From CANDYO01 sp964627795 (GTDB lineage: Bacteria > Pseudomonadota > Alphaproteobacteria > Rickettsiales > CANDYO01), in the NCBI GenBank assembly GCA_964627795.1, contig CAZVLF010000001.1, forward strand, positions 207,639 through 271,638: a stretch of DNA of 64,000 bases, in the 5' to 3' direction. Position numbers and translations under genes: made by a program. The notes beneath the pieces are model-generated. The model ran no database searches and had not been told where the DNA came from. It saw only the letters and a list, made by a program, of their open reading frames with translations. Shown here piece by piece: positions 16,614 to 25,480 of this stretch. Position 1 is the first letter of the stretch; every line of letters starts with the position of its first letter.

Positions 16614-19600
16614 TTACTTATCTGGCCACTCAATATTAGTAATATTTACTCCACCAACAAAAGGCATAAAAGTAGTTTGATTTGCATCTTGGTGGCTTGA
16701 TGGTGGGTTATCAATAAAATATCCTCCCCCCCCATTTCCTCCTCCAAAATCATCCGGATCATGATATGGAGGGCGATAAAAAGGAATAGTATTTTTATTT
16801 ATGCTATTTTGAAAATCTAAAAGCGCATCTAATTGTGCAAATCCAGCTAATATTTTTGCTTTATCTGCTTTGTCATTAATCCATTCCTGCAGATTTCCTA
16901 TCCAATCAGAAATTAAGATCATCAATTTTTGCATGGATAAATTATTATTTGATAAAGATTTTTCAAATTTATATGAGTAAAATTCTTTATCCCCTAAGAA
17001 AATTTTTATTTTTTCATATGAATCCATAATTTCATCTTTATCTTCTAAGCCAAAAATAATTTTTAAAATATTTGATAAATCTCCTTGCTGATTAGCATTA
17101 AACATTTCATTAAGTATCTCTTTATCCTTAATCAATTCTACAAATTTAGCAAAATTTTCATCATTTAAAAATGATTGAGCAGATTTTAAAATTACAGCTT
17201 CTTTTGCCTGAATTATTGCATCCTCAACCAATTTTGGATTATTGTAATCAACCTCATGCATATTGCAAATCCAAGGAAACCTCCACCAACATCTTGATTG
17301 TTTAACAACCTGGTTTTGAGGGTTGTGCTGTTGTACTGTCTGATGATCAATTTGAACAACAACTTGAGAAGCATCAACTGGATCATCAGCTTTTTGCTCT
17401 TCTTGAACATCAACATCTTTTTTAGCCGAAGCTAACTTTAAGGTTGATCGATGTGAATTTCTAGTAGGAGTATTATTTGAACTTTCGTTGATTAAAATGC
17501 TTTTTTCTAAGTCTACAATTATTCTATCTTTTATTGATTCTAATTTTGACTTAGCAATAAAAGAAACATTTCTATAAAAGCCTAAAAATATATTTTTGAT
17601 AATTTCTTTAGCAATTATTTTTGCATCTTCTTCACCTCTAGCTTCGTCTGTTTGCTCTTGCTCACTAAAAAAGCGCTGAGCATATTCAATAACATTTGAA
17701 GGAGTCCTATTATCAAACTTTTGATTTTGAACTGAACCCATTCTATTTCCAACTTCAGTGCAAACATTAGTAACAATATTAGCAACATTTATATTTAAAG
17801 CGCCATGCACAACACCCACTGTATTTTCAATGATATCTTGATCTATTTTTTTTATCCTAAAATTCATTAATGCTATTTTTCTAGCCACCTTTTCAGCTAA
17901 TTTAGACATCTCAACACTATCAGCAACTAAGTGTAAATAATTTTCAATTTTGATATTTTGTTGATATTGTCCGATTCCCTTAAAAACCTCTCCTAAAAGA
18001 GATACACCCACACCAACTAAAGGGGTATGTAAACTAATAGCTTCCAAAATATCTCCTACTCTTGAGCTTAATTCGTCATTTTTACCTTTAATCATTTGGC
18101 TGTTTAATGCACTAGCAGCAATATAGATTGAATTAAGTTGCAATCTTAAAGCATTATAAAAAGCTTTCTTATATTCATTTTTTTCATCATTGATTAAGTT
18201 AATTTCATCTATCTTGCTTTGACGTTGTTTTTGCTCTTGAAGAATATTATTAAGAGCGTCAAAATTAAGTTTTAGGGTTTTTTGAATATCATCTATTATT
18301 TTCCTATCTTCTCCTTGATTAATAGCAAAGCTTGACATTCTATCAATCTGATTCACTTTTCCACAAAGTTCTTCTTTTTTTCTTTCTGTAAAAACTTCTC
18401 TCCATTCATCAAAGCTGCTTTGTAACTCTTGTTGATGAGGAAGCAATACACCTAGCAATTGCTTTGTTATTTCAATAAGTTCATACATCTTTTCTTCATT
18501 AGAACTAAAGTTTACTTTTTGAGGGTGGTTTTTCGATGGAGAAATAGGCCTGTTTTGAGATGTTGCTCTTCCAAATAAATATGGTGCAGTACTTAAAGAT
18601 TTTTTTCTACTTGAAAACATACTGTCATTTTCTAAATTTTCGTCAAATGAAGCGCTTGTAAAAGATGAAGTTTGATTATCAGAAAAATTTGAAATTTTTT
18701 TATCAAACCTATTAATAAGTCTTGCTGCGTCTATTGCCTCAAGATCTAATGTTAAAGTGTAGCATCTAGGTTTTTTTGTTTTTGTATACTCCATCTCACC
18801 TATAATCTTTGCTCTAATTTCAGGAGCTAAATCATTTGGATGTTTTATTTCATGATATTTTACCAATTTCTCATTATTTATAGTTATTTTGTCTAATGTG
18901 TAACTTCCTAACGCTCTTCTCTCTACTAAAATAAAAAATTCACTTGGATCTTCTTTAAGATGATTGCTCTTAAATACAAATGATACCTTCCATTTGGTAT
19001 TTAAAAGTTCTTCATCGTCAATAACACTTTTACATGATATAACATCACTAGCTGCAACTCTAATACCAGTTCCGGTATTTAAAAAAATAGGCTTATTGCT
19101 TCTATATTGCTCAGCAAGAGGGCTTGAACTATGCTGTATGGCAATGTTGGCAAATGCTTCCATATGTTTTAAATTAGATTCTCCAGTAAAGGAATATGTT
19201 TTATCACCAAATTGAATAGTAAATGTAATTCGATTACCATTTTTAAGATGAGGTATGCTTATAATATTTGAGAATTCTAGCTTTTCTATACATTTAAGAA
19301 TAAACTTACTTTCTGATCTTGTTATCACTTTATCACTAAGAGCCCAATGATATACCTGTTTCATAAGCTGTCTAAATTCATTAGGATTTATATTCATTAA
19401 TTCATCAAAATTTTTAGTAATTTTATCTAGATCAGAGTCTTGAATTGAATCAACTAATTTACTTAATTCATTTTTTATCAATTTCTGTAATTGTTGCTTG
19501 TAGTCTTGCTCTGCATCAAAGAGATTTTTGTTCAAAACTTTTAAAAAAAACTTTATTTTACTTACTTTATCTTTAATTTTGTTTTCTATACCTTTATCAA

Positions 19601-22600
19601 GCTGATTTAAAAGAAAGCTAATAGAATTTTTTCTAAAAATTTCTTCACTATGGTCCAAAAATTCAAGAGCTAAAGAAAGAGGAAATAAATCTATTAACTG
19701 GTCGATAAAAGGTTCTATTTCCTCTTCGTTTAGATGATTTAAAAAATAGAAAAATATTTTTTGCCTATATTCTTCTTTAACGTCTATTTGAGTATTTAAA
19801 TAAATATGCAATAATGTTTTGAGTGTTGTTTTATCAAGCTCACTATTAATATGTTGGTAAAATATTTCTGCTATTTTACTTTTCTGTGGAATAAATCCTG
19901 AAGCTAGCAACTTATAAAAACAAGAAAAACTAGCTATAGTTAACTTTTTATAGTCAGAAAATATCGAACTATATAAATAGTCAAATATTTCCTCTTTCAT
20001 ACTAGTTTCTAAGGTACTAAAATCTATTTTCTCAACTAGTAAGCTAATAATTTTTGAATGTATTTCGCTTAATTTAATATTTTCCTTAAGACTTAGAATT
20101 TCTTTATAGATCAAATCATAATGTTTAAGCAAACTAAAGTAGTTAGAAATAAATTTTTCACTTTCATTGTGAAAAGATAAACTTAAATTATAAATTTCAT
20201 CTCTAATTTTTTCATTGTAAGATAATATTTTTCCTATTGCATTTAATTCTTCTTCATCTGCTATAAAAATCCTTAATTTAATAATGTCTAAAATATTAGG
20301 AAAATAGGATTCTACATCTAAAGCTAAATCTTTTTCAATCAAATTTGAAACCACAATTATTATTAATCCTGCTAACTCTTTGTTATAGAAAAATGCTAGT
20401 AATTCTTCAAATATTTGTTTTGTTAACACTTCATCTATAGAATAAGAAATCATCCTCAATAAAGCTTTATGTAAATCTTTACTTTCAGGGCTTTCAAAAA
20501 TCTTGTTTATGATAATTTTTAATTGACCTAAAAATTCTTCCTTGTTTTCTATATCAATAACTGCTGCTATAATATTATATAGCCTGTGGTCATGTTGATA
20601 ACCTATTTCACTTTCATTTGGATATTGATTAACATAGCCTCTAATTTTATTTCTAACTTCACCTTTAATCTCATATCCAGCTTCAATAAATTTATCTAGT
20701 AACCCTATTGTTTGATAATCCTCTTTATCAATAAGATAAGCTATAACCTGATCTAAAATTCCTTTTTCTAAATTTTTTGTATCTAGAAGATAAAATATAT
20801 CTGCTATACGTATTTCTTGTTCTAAAATATATTTAAGAAAAACTTTCTTATTTTTAGAATTATCAATTACTTCAACCATCATATCAAATAAAATAGGATC
20901 ATCATTCTGCTGAACAAAAAAGAATTTTACAATTATTTCTACTAGCTCATCTATGTTGGATAATGAAATAATAAATTCTTTTATTTTATTTGATATTACC
21001 TCTTTCCTTTCACTAGTAATTTGGTCGCTCTGGCTTTGAGAAAAATTATTTAAAATAATTTTAACTATTAAATCTTCCAAATTCTCAAACCCTTCTCTTA
21101 AGACTCTCAAGTTTTCTATAATTATTTCATTTATTCTTCTTCCTCCACTTGCACTTATTATTCTGGTTAGTAACTCTTCCATTTCCGTATGAGTGAGCTC
21201 TATTTTTTTAGCTGCAATAATTTTTACAATAATTTGAAGAGAAATCTCTTTAAGTTGGTTATCTTCAAAATTTAATAGCTCTTCTTTTAAGCTGTCTAAA
21301 ATTTTTCTATTATCAAATTTATCCAAATTATTAGTAATAATTGAAGCTATAACTTTAATATTATCAATATCATTAACTTGATTAATATTATAATTTATCT
21401 GACCCTCTCCTTCTAAACCAAAAATTAAGTAAAATTGTCTTTCTATTTCACTAACTATTTTTGGCGAGAAATAGCCTGTTTCTTTAATTCCTCTAACCCA
21501 GAATTTTACGTTCTTTAAGATTTCTGTATCTATAAAGTTTATAATTTCATTTAAATTAGGAATACGATCATCTATTTGACCTTCTGTTCTTGCGCTCATC
21601 AGCAAATGCATTAGTAATCCTACTTTTTTACTTGCCCCAATCTCTAACACGCTATCCCTGTTACAACTTACAGCCTCCCAAAAACGTACTAATTCTTTTG
21701 GTTCTTCACCTTGAGAGTCTGAGGTAATCATTTCAGCTAAAAATTTTAGCATTAATAAGTATTTCTTTTCGTTTCTGTGCTCTGCTATAAATTCTGCAGC
21801 CTCTCTAAATAAACTTTCATTGTTGTGAGACAGTAATTCTTTAAGATGAAGAGCTAGGATAAAACTATGTACTTTAGAATTTAAAAAAGACCATTGTTTT
21901 TTTTCACCATAATCCCCTGAAACTATTGCTATTGTTTTTAATAAACCTAGCTTTAATATTTGACTATGATCTATACTATATTTTTCAGCAATTTCTATAA
22001 TTGCTTCTTCCTCAATAATTTCTTCATTTAGAGCAGATTTATAAGCTAAATCTTTCATTGCTTTAAATGTAGAGTGCTTTTTTATATTCTCAAATGAGTA
22101 ACGAGAACCTAGAATCCTTTGTGCTAACAAGACTATAAATTCCTTATAAAGGTCTGTTGCCGTGGTAATGTCTTTTGGATCTTTTTGAGAAAATACTAAA
22201 CAATACATATTAACACTTAAAGGATTTGCAAGTATATTTTCCAGATAAGAATTATCTTTATGAGCTAGCGCTTGCTTTCCTGCATTATTATAATAAGCTT
22301 CAATATAATAAAGTAACTTTTCTAAGCTTCTCTCATTACATTGTTCAATAAGCCTTTTTAATTCAAATACAAAAGCTTTTTTATTATAGTCTTTTTCTTC
22401 ATTTAACAAGGTTAGTAATTTATCTTTAAACTTATTAATTGTAATAAGAGCTTTATTTTTTTTTGTAGGCTCTTTATTCGCAATTTCCTGTAAATAGCTT
22501 ATAACTGCTTCTTTTTGGCTTTTGAAAAAACTCTTTATATATGCTTCTATTTTCTTTGAACTAAAACCAGTAATAGTGATCACATTTCCAAAAATAGCCG

Positions 22601-23228
22601 CTGAGTATGAATCTAATATATCTGGCCTAGTGATCATTATGACATTTTCATATTCTAATGCTTTTTTTAATATTTTCTCCTCTTGGCTTTTTGGGGCAGG
22701 AATTTCTGTTCCATCAATTAATAAAAGTATCTCTTTTGTTGCCAAAGCTTCTATAACATCTTTAAGTTCAATTTGCTCTGCAACTTGGTCTGATAATTGA
22801 GAATATATTAAGTATGCTAATGCGTGAGATCTCCTTTCCCCACCATGAAATTTATCAATCCAATTACTAGGCAGATTTCTAAAATCCAATCGGAATAAAT
22901 ATTTTATGTTTGTAAATATTTCACCTTTGCTCCATTTATAAGCTATATTTTGGAGGAAAGATGTCTTGCCTATTCCTGCTGCTCCCTCAATTAGAAGCCT
23001 ACCTAGTTCATATTTATTTTGATTGAAAAAAAACTTTTCTCCTAATTCATTTAAATTTCCATCTTCATCTATAGCTCCCATATCAGGAATAATATATAAG
23101 TCATCAATATGATGGGAGATGATACAATCTGAATCAATTAAATTGGGAAGTTGATTATTTTTACTATAAAATAATTTTAAATTTTCACTTACTTCATTTA
23201 ATGTATTATCTTGTAAAATAGTTGGCAT
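16614..23228 (-). CDS. giant NACHT/NLR-like P-loop NTPase (2204 aa)
   Basis: Seen in the sequence: residues 1-75 precede a NACHT domain with Walker A GAAGIGKTS (82-90), Walker B-like LLLLIDGTE (168-175), an ITRPD sensor-like motif (199-203), the GFSSKKIEAYI element near 221, and a winged-helix-like segment NPLSVNMYCLVF then TDLYKEFIVLLAQRI. Residues about 480-1300 are leucine-rich alpha helices resembling HEAT-type solenoid repeats. Residues about 1320-1500 look beta-rich, 1510-1580 serine/asparagine-rich and probably disordered, 1583-1720 coiled-coil-like, and 1728-1755 hydrophobic (HTPLVGVGVSLLG). The tail has a glycine-rich segment encoded by a G8 run. A strong AAGGAG lies 8 nt before the ATG, and a TATAAT 53 nt upstream. 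NACHT proteins serve as innate-immune or anti-phage sensors; here either defence or a host-directed role is possible. Codon use looks like its neighbours. Confidence 0.85.
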   Translation of the reverse strand: MPTILQDNTLNEVSENLKLFYSKNNQLPNLIDSDCIISHHIDDLYIIPDMGAIDEDGNLNELGEKFFFNQNKYELGRLLIEGAAGIGKTSFLQNIAYKWSKGEIFTNIKYLFRLDFRNLPSNWIDKFHGGERRSHALAYLIYSQLSDQVAEQIELKDVIEALATKEILLLIDGTEIPAPKSQEEKILKKALEYENVIMITRPDILDSYSAAIFGNVITITGFSSKKIEAYIKSFFKSQKEAVISYLQEIANKEPTKKNKALITINKFKDKLLTLLNEEKDYNKKAFVFELKRLIEQCNERSLEKLLYYIEAYYNNAGKQALAHKDNSYLENILANPLSVNMYCLVFSQKDPKDITTATDLYKEFIVLLAQRILGSRYSFENIKKHSTFKAMKDLAYKSALNEEIIEEEAIIEIAEKYSIDHSQILKLGLLKTIAIVSGDYGEKKQWSFLNSKVHSFILALHLKELLSHNNESLFREAAEFIAEHRNEKKYLLMLKFLAEMITSDSQGEEPKELVRFWEAVSCNRDSVLEIGASKKVGLLMHLLMSARTEGQIDDRIPNLNEIINFIDTEILKNVKFWVRGIKETGYFSPKIVSEIERQFYLIFGLEGEGQINYNINQVNDIDNIKVIASIITNNLDKFDNRKILDSLKEELLNFEDNQLKEISLQIIVKIIAAKKIELTHTEMEELLTRIISASGGRRINEIIIENLRVLREGFENLEDLIVKIILNNFSQSQSDQITSERKEVISNKIKEFIISLSNIDELVEIIVKFFFVQQNDDPILFDMMVEVIDNSKNKKVFLKYILEQEIRIADIFYLLDTKNLEKGILDQVIAYLIDKEDYQTIGLLDKFIEAGYEIKGEVRNKIRGYVNQYPNESEIGYQHDHRLYNIIAAVIDIENKEEFLGQLKIIINKIFESPESKDLHKALLRMISYSIDEVLTKQIFEELLAFFYNKELAGLIIIVVSNLIEKDLALDVESYFPNILDIIKLRIFIADEEELNAIGKILSYNEKIRDEIYNLSLSFHNESEKFISNYFSLLKHYDLIYKEILSLKENIKLSEIHSKIISLLVEKIDFSTLETSMKEEIFDYLYSSIFSDYKKLTIASFSCFYKLLASGFIPQKSKIAEIFYQHINSELDKTTLKTLLHIYLNTQIDVKEEYRQKIFFYFLNHLNEEEIEPFIDQLIDLFPLSLALEFLDHSEEIFRKNSISFLLNQLDKGIENKIKDKVSKIKFFLKVLNKNLFDAEQDYKQQLQKLIKNELSKLVDSIQDSDLDKITKNFDELMNINPNEFRQLMKQVYHWALSDKVITRSESKFILKCIEKLEFSNIISIPHLKNGNRITFTIQFGDKTYSFTGESNLKHMEAFANIAIQHSSSPLAEQYRSNKPIFLNTGTGIRVAASDVISCKSVIDDEELLNTKWKVSFVFKSNHLKEDPSEFFILVERRALGSYTLDKITINNEKLVKYHEIKHPNDLAPEIRAKIIGEMEYTKTKKPRCYTLTLDLEAIDAARLINRFDKKISNFSDNQTSSFTSASFDENLENDSMFSSRKKSLSTAPYLFGRATSQNRPISPSKNHPQKVNFSSNEEKMYELIEITKQLLGVLLPHQQELQSSFDEWREVFTERKKEELCGKVNQIDRMSSFAINQGEDRKIIDDIQKTLKLNFDALNNILQEQKQRQSKIDEINLINDEKNEYKKAFYNALRLQLNSIYIAASALNSQMIKGKNDELSSRVGDILEAISLHTPLVGVGVSLLGEVFKGIGQYQQNIKIENYLHLVADSVEMSKLAEKVARKIALMNFRIKKIDQDIIENTVGVVHGALNINVANIVTNVCTEVGNRMGSVQNQKFDNRTPSNVIEYAQRFFSEQEQTDEARGEEDAKIIAKEIIKNIFLGFYRNVSFIAKSKLESIKDRIIVDLEKSILINESSNNTPTRNSHRSTLKLASAKKDVDVQEEQKADDPVDASQVVVQIDHQTVQQHNPQNQVVKQSRCWWRFPWICNMHEVDYNNPKLVEDAIIQAKEAVILKSAQSFLNDENFAKFVELIKDKEILNEMFNANQQGDLSNILKIIFGLEDKDEIMDSYEKIKIFLGDKEFYSYKFEKSLSNNNLSMQKLMILISDWIGNLQEWINDKADKAKILAGFAQLDALLDFQNSINKNTIPFYRPPYHDPDDFGGGNGGGGYFIDNPPSSHQDANQTTFMPFVGGVNITNIEWPDK
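16726..16733. repeat. C8/G8 homopolymer in the 3' end of the NACHT gene
   Basis: Eight consecutive G on the coding strand fall in the codons for the GGGNGGGGY segment near residue 2166. A one-base slip in either direction would replace or truncate the last 35-40 residues. Confidence 0.9.
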
Positions 23229-23280
23229 TTTAAACTCCTTGAATATTAAATTTTTAGAAGTTTAAAAGATGTGAGTTAAG

Positions 23281-23286
23281 ATTATA
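23281..23286 (-). promoter_or_regulatory. candidate -10 element for the NACHT gene
   Basis: A perfect TATAAT on the minus strand lies 53 nt upstream of the NACHT start, in the 81-nt gap after the methyltransferase stop. No matching -35 hexamer is evident. Confidence 0.25.
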
Positions 23287-23309
23287 TTAAGGAAAAAAAT
23301 AATTTTTAT

Positions 23310-24347
23310 TTATTTTTGGAAAATACCAATAATTTCTAAATGATGAGTATAAATAAATTGATCTATAGGATATATTTTTGGTATTTTAAATCCTGCATTT
23401 AATAAAGTTTTCGCATCACGAATAAAATTTTCTAAGCTACAAGAAATCAATATTATTTTCTCTGCCTTACTTTTAGCAATTTCTCTTATTTGGGGCCCTG
23501 CACCATTTCTAGGTGGATTTATAACAATTTGATTCACCTCAATTTTTTTAACCGGATTTTGATATAAATCTTGTATTATAGTAGTTATAGGTAATTTATA
23601 AGTTCTTATAGCTGACTCAAGAGCTTTAATTGCTTCACTACTTCCTTCAACAGCAACTACTGAATTTTGCCTACTTAGCGGTATTGTGAAGCTTCCAACA
23701 CCGCAATATAATTCTAATATTTTTTCTTTTGGCTGTAAGTTCTCTTTAATTATTCTAGTCATTTCTTCTTGAGAATTTTTACTCACTTGAAGGAAAGAAT
23801 CAATTGGTAAATCAATTTTTATATCAGAAAATAATAACTGAACTGGCTTTCTTTGAACAAGTGTAGAATTATTCCAAACAATTCTAGATATATCATTTTG
23901 ATGAGCAAATTGGGCAAGTTTTGTATCAATATTTAAGTCACTTCTTTCTCTAGAGATAAAAACTATTTCTATTCCTGTATCACTATTAGTTAATGACACT
24001 TTATCTACTTTCTTTTTTAGCTGAGGTAGTATTTTATTTAATGGCGTAATTAAATTATTTATTTGATCCTCAACAACAATACATCTTTCAACAGCTATAA
24101 TCTCATTACTATTTCTTTTATTAAATCCTAGCTTGTTATTGAAAATTTTAAAAGTAGCTCTTCTTCTTACTCCACAAGGAATTTCTATTAACGGAAATAA
24201 TTGTCCTTTAAAACTTATTTCTTCAAATTTTTTTTTACATAAATTAAATTTATAGTCAAAATAATTTAGTGCATGCTGGAGATCACATCCTCCACATTGA
24301 TTATAATATTTACAAGGATATGGAGGAAGTTTTTCAATTATATTCAT
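23310..24347 (-). CDS. RNA (uracil-5-)-methyltransferase, TrmA/RlmC/RlmD family
   Basis: This 345-residue enzyme methylates C5 of a uridine in rRNA or tRNA using S-adenosylmethionine. Cysteines C12, C18 and C21 (QCGGCDLQH) look like part of an iron-sulfur cluster site, as in the 23S rRNA enzymes. The SAM-binding motif is LELYCGVGSF, followed by INPPRNG, the catalytic cysteine in ILISCSLENF, and the C-terminal DQFIYTHHLEIIG. No N-terminal TRAM domain is present, so the protein is shorter than E. coli RlmD (433 aa). Target position cannot be assigned. Confidence 0.88.
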   Translation of the reverse strand: MNIIEKLPPYPCKYYNQCGGCDLQHALNYFDYKFNLCKKKFEEISFKGQLFPLIEIPCGVRRRATFKIFNNKLGFNKRNSNEIIAVERCIVVEDQINNLITPLNKILPQLKKKVDKVSLTNSDTGIEIVFISRERSDLNIDTKLAQFAHQNDISRIVWNNSTLVQRKPVQLLFSDIKIDLPIDSFLQVSKNSQEEMTRIIKENLQPKEKILELYCGVGSFTIPLSRQNSVVAVEGSSEAIKALESAIRTYKLPITTIIQDLYQNPVKKIEVNQIVINPPRNGAGPQIREIAKSKAEKIILISCSLENFIRDAKTLLNAGFKIPKIYPIDQFIYTHHLEIIGIFQK

Positions 24348-24382
24348 TTATAAAACTTAATTTGTAATAGCTTGTCTACACA

Positions 24383-25009
24383 TTACACGCTATTAAACAA
24401 AGCATCAATATCTTCTTGTGAAGGAGCTTCACTAGATTTTTGAGGTCCATTAATTAGATTATCATCACTTTTATTTTTTTCCTTTAGTTTTAAGTCTGGT
24501 TTTAATATGTGAAGCATCTTATAAATAATAGACTCTATTTCATTTAAATGATGAACAATCCTTTGGATTCTTTGTCCTGTTATATCTTGAAAATTACATA
24601 TTTCTAAAATACGAGTAGACTTTATAAGTAATTCTTCTTTTAAATTATTATCATTAACTTTATGAGCAAGATCCGAGATTTCATCGCAGATATCAAGAAT
24701 ATTTGTTACGGATTTTTCAGTCTGCAAAATAACAGAACGTAAATCCATTGTTATGTCTGGTACAAAATTTTTACTTAAAATATTTTGGCTTATATTGGAA
24801 ACATCTCGTTTTAATGCAACGAATTGTACTAATATTTCTTCTAACTGATTATAAATCTCCTCTTTTTCTTTATCCCTTAGATAAGGAGATAGAATTTCAA
24901 GAAACTTTTTTATAATTCCATCAATATTATTAATATCAATATTGCCGCCATTTTCCTCTTTTAATAATTTAAGCCTATTAAAAAGCTCATCTGACCATTC
25001 TGCCGCCAT
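24383..25009 (-). CDS. cheZ: CheZ-like response-regulator phosphatase
   Basis: A 208-residue, mostly helical acidic protein. The CheZ catalytic signature FQDITGQRIQ lies near residues 138-147; in E. coli CheZ the matching D143 and Q147 speed CheY-P dephosphorylation. The C-terminus ends SQEDIDALFNSV, like the CheZ tail that binds CheY. The gene follows cheY by 17 nt, with GAGG upstream of its ATG, so they are probably co-transcribed. No CheA, CheW or receptor gene lies in this window. Confidence 0.85.
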   Translation of the reverse strand: MAAEWSDELFNRLKLLKEENGGNIDINNIDGIIKKFLEILSPYLRDKEKEEIYNQLEEILVQFVALKRDVSNISQNILSKNFVPDITMDLRSVILQTEKSVTNILDICDEISDLAHKVNDNNLKEELLIKSTRILEICNFQDITGQRIQRIVHHLNEIESIIYKMLHILKPDLKLKEKNKSDDNLINGPQKSSEAPSQEDIDALFNSV

Positions 25010-25026
25010 AGCTTAACCTCAACATA

Positions 25027-25410
25027 TTAGAAAGGACCAAGAACACTTGCAAGTTTTGCTTTAAGAGTTTCACTATTAAATGGTTTAACAATATAATTAC
25101 TTACACCAGCTTGCTTAGCAGCAATAACATTTTCTGTTTTACTTTCTGCTGTTACCATAAGGAAAGGAATCGATTTAAGTTTTTCATCTGACCTAACATT
25201 TTTAAGTAGCTCAAGTCCACTCATTGGCTCCATATTCCAATCAGAAATAACAAGCTCATATTTTTTTTCTTTAAGCTTCTCTAAAGCCTTAACACCATTA
25301 GCAGCTTCATCAATATTATTAAATCCAATTTGGTTTAAAAGACTATGGATAATTCTTAACATAGTTTTATTATCATCAACTGTTAAAATATTTATATTCA
25401 TATCAACCAT
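25027..25410 (-). CDS. cheY: CheY-like single-domain response regulator
   Basis: A 127-residue receiver domain. The acidic pocket D12/D13, phospho-acceptor D57 (ISDWNM), T87 and K109 (IVKP) are all in place, and WNMEPMSGLELL strongly resembles chemotaxis CheY. GGGAG precedes the ATG by about 7 nt. It forms a two-gene unit with the downstream cheZ, which suggests reversible control of a flagellar motor or another output. A 9-bp inverted repeat lies in its upstream region. Confidence 0.9.
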   Translation of the reverse strand: MVDMNINILTVDDNKTMLRIIHSLLNQIGFNNIDEAANGVKALEKLKEKKYELVISDWNMEPMSGLELLKNVRSDEKLKSIPFLMVTAESKTENVIAAKQAGVSNYIVKPFNSETLKAKLASVLGPF

Positions 25411-25421
25411 AATAATCTCCC

Positions 25422-25458
25422 AATAACTATTTATAATAAGTATAGCAAGATAGTTATT
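25422..25458. repeat. 9-bp inverted repeat upstream of cheY
   Basis: AATAACTAT (25422-25430) and ATAGTTATT (25450-25458) are perfect inverted copies separated by 19 nt, in the likely promoter region of cheY-cheZ. Possibly an operator; AT-rich DNA makes chance repeats likely. Confidence 0.35.
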
Positions 25459-25480
25459 AATATTTGGTTAATGACCCTCA

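Noticed and set aside
18964..19215. Small open frames opposite the NACHT gene
   Set aside because: Shadow frames on the reverse strand of a continuous 2204-codon gene with consistent codon use.
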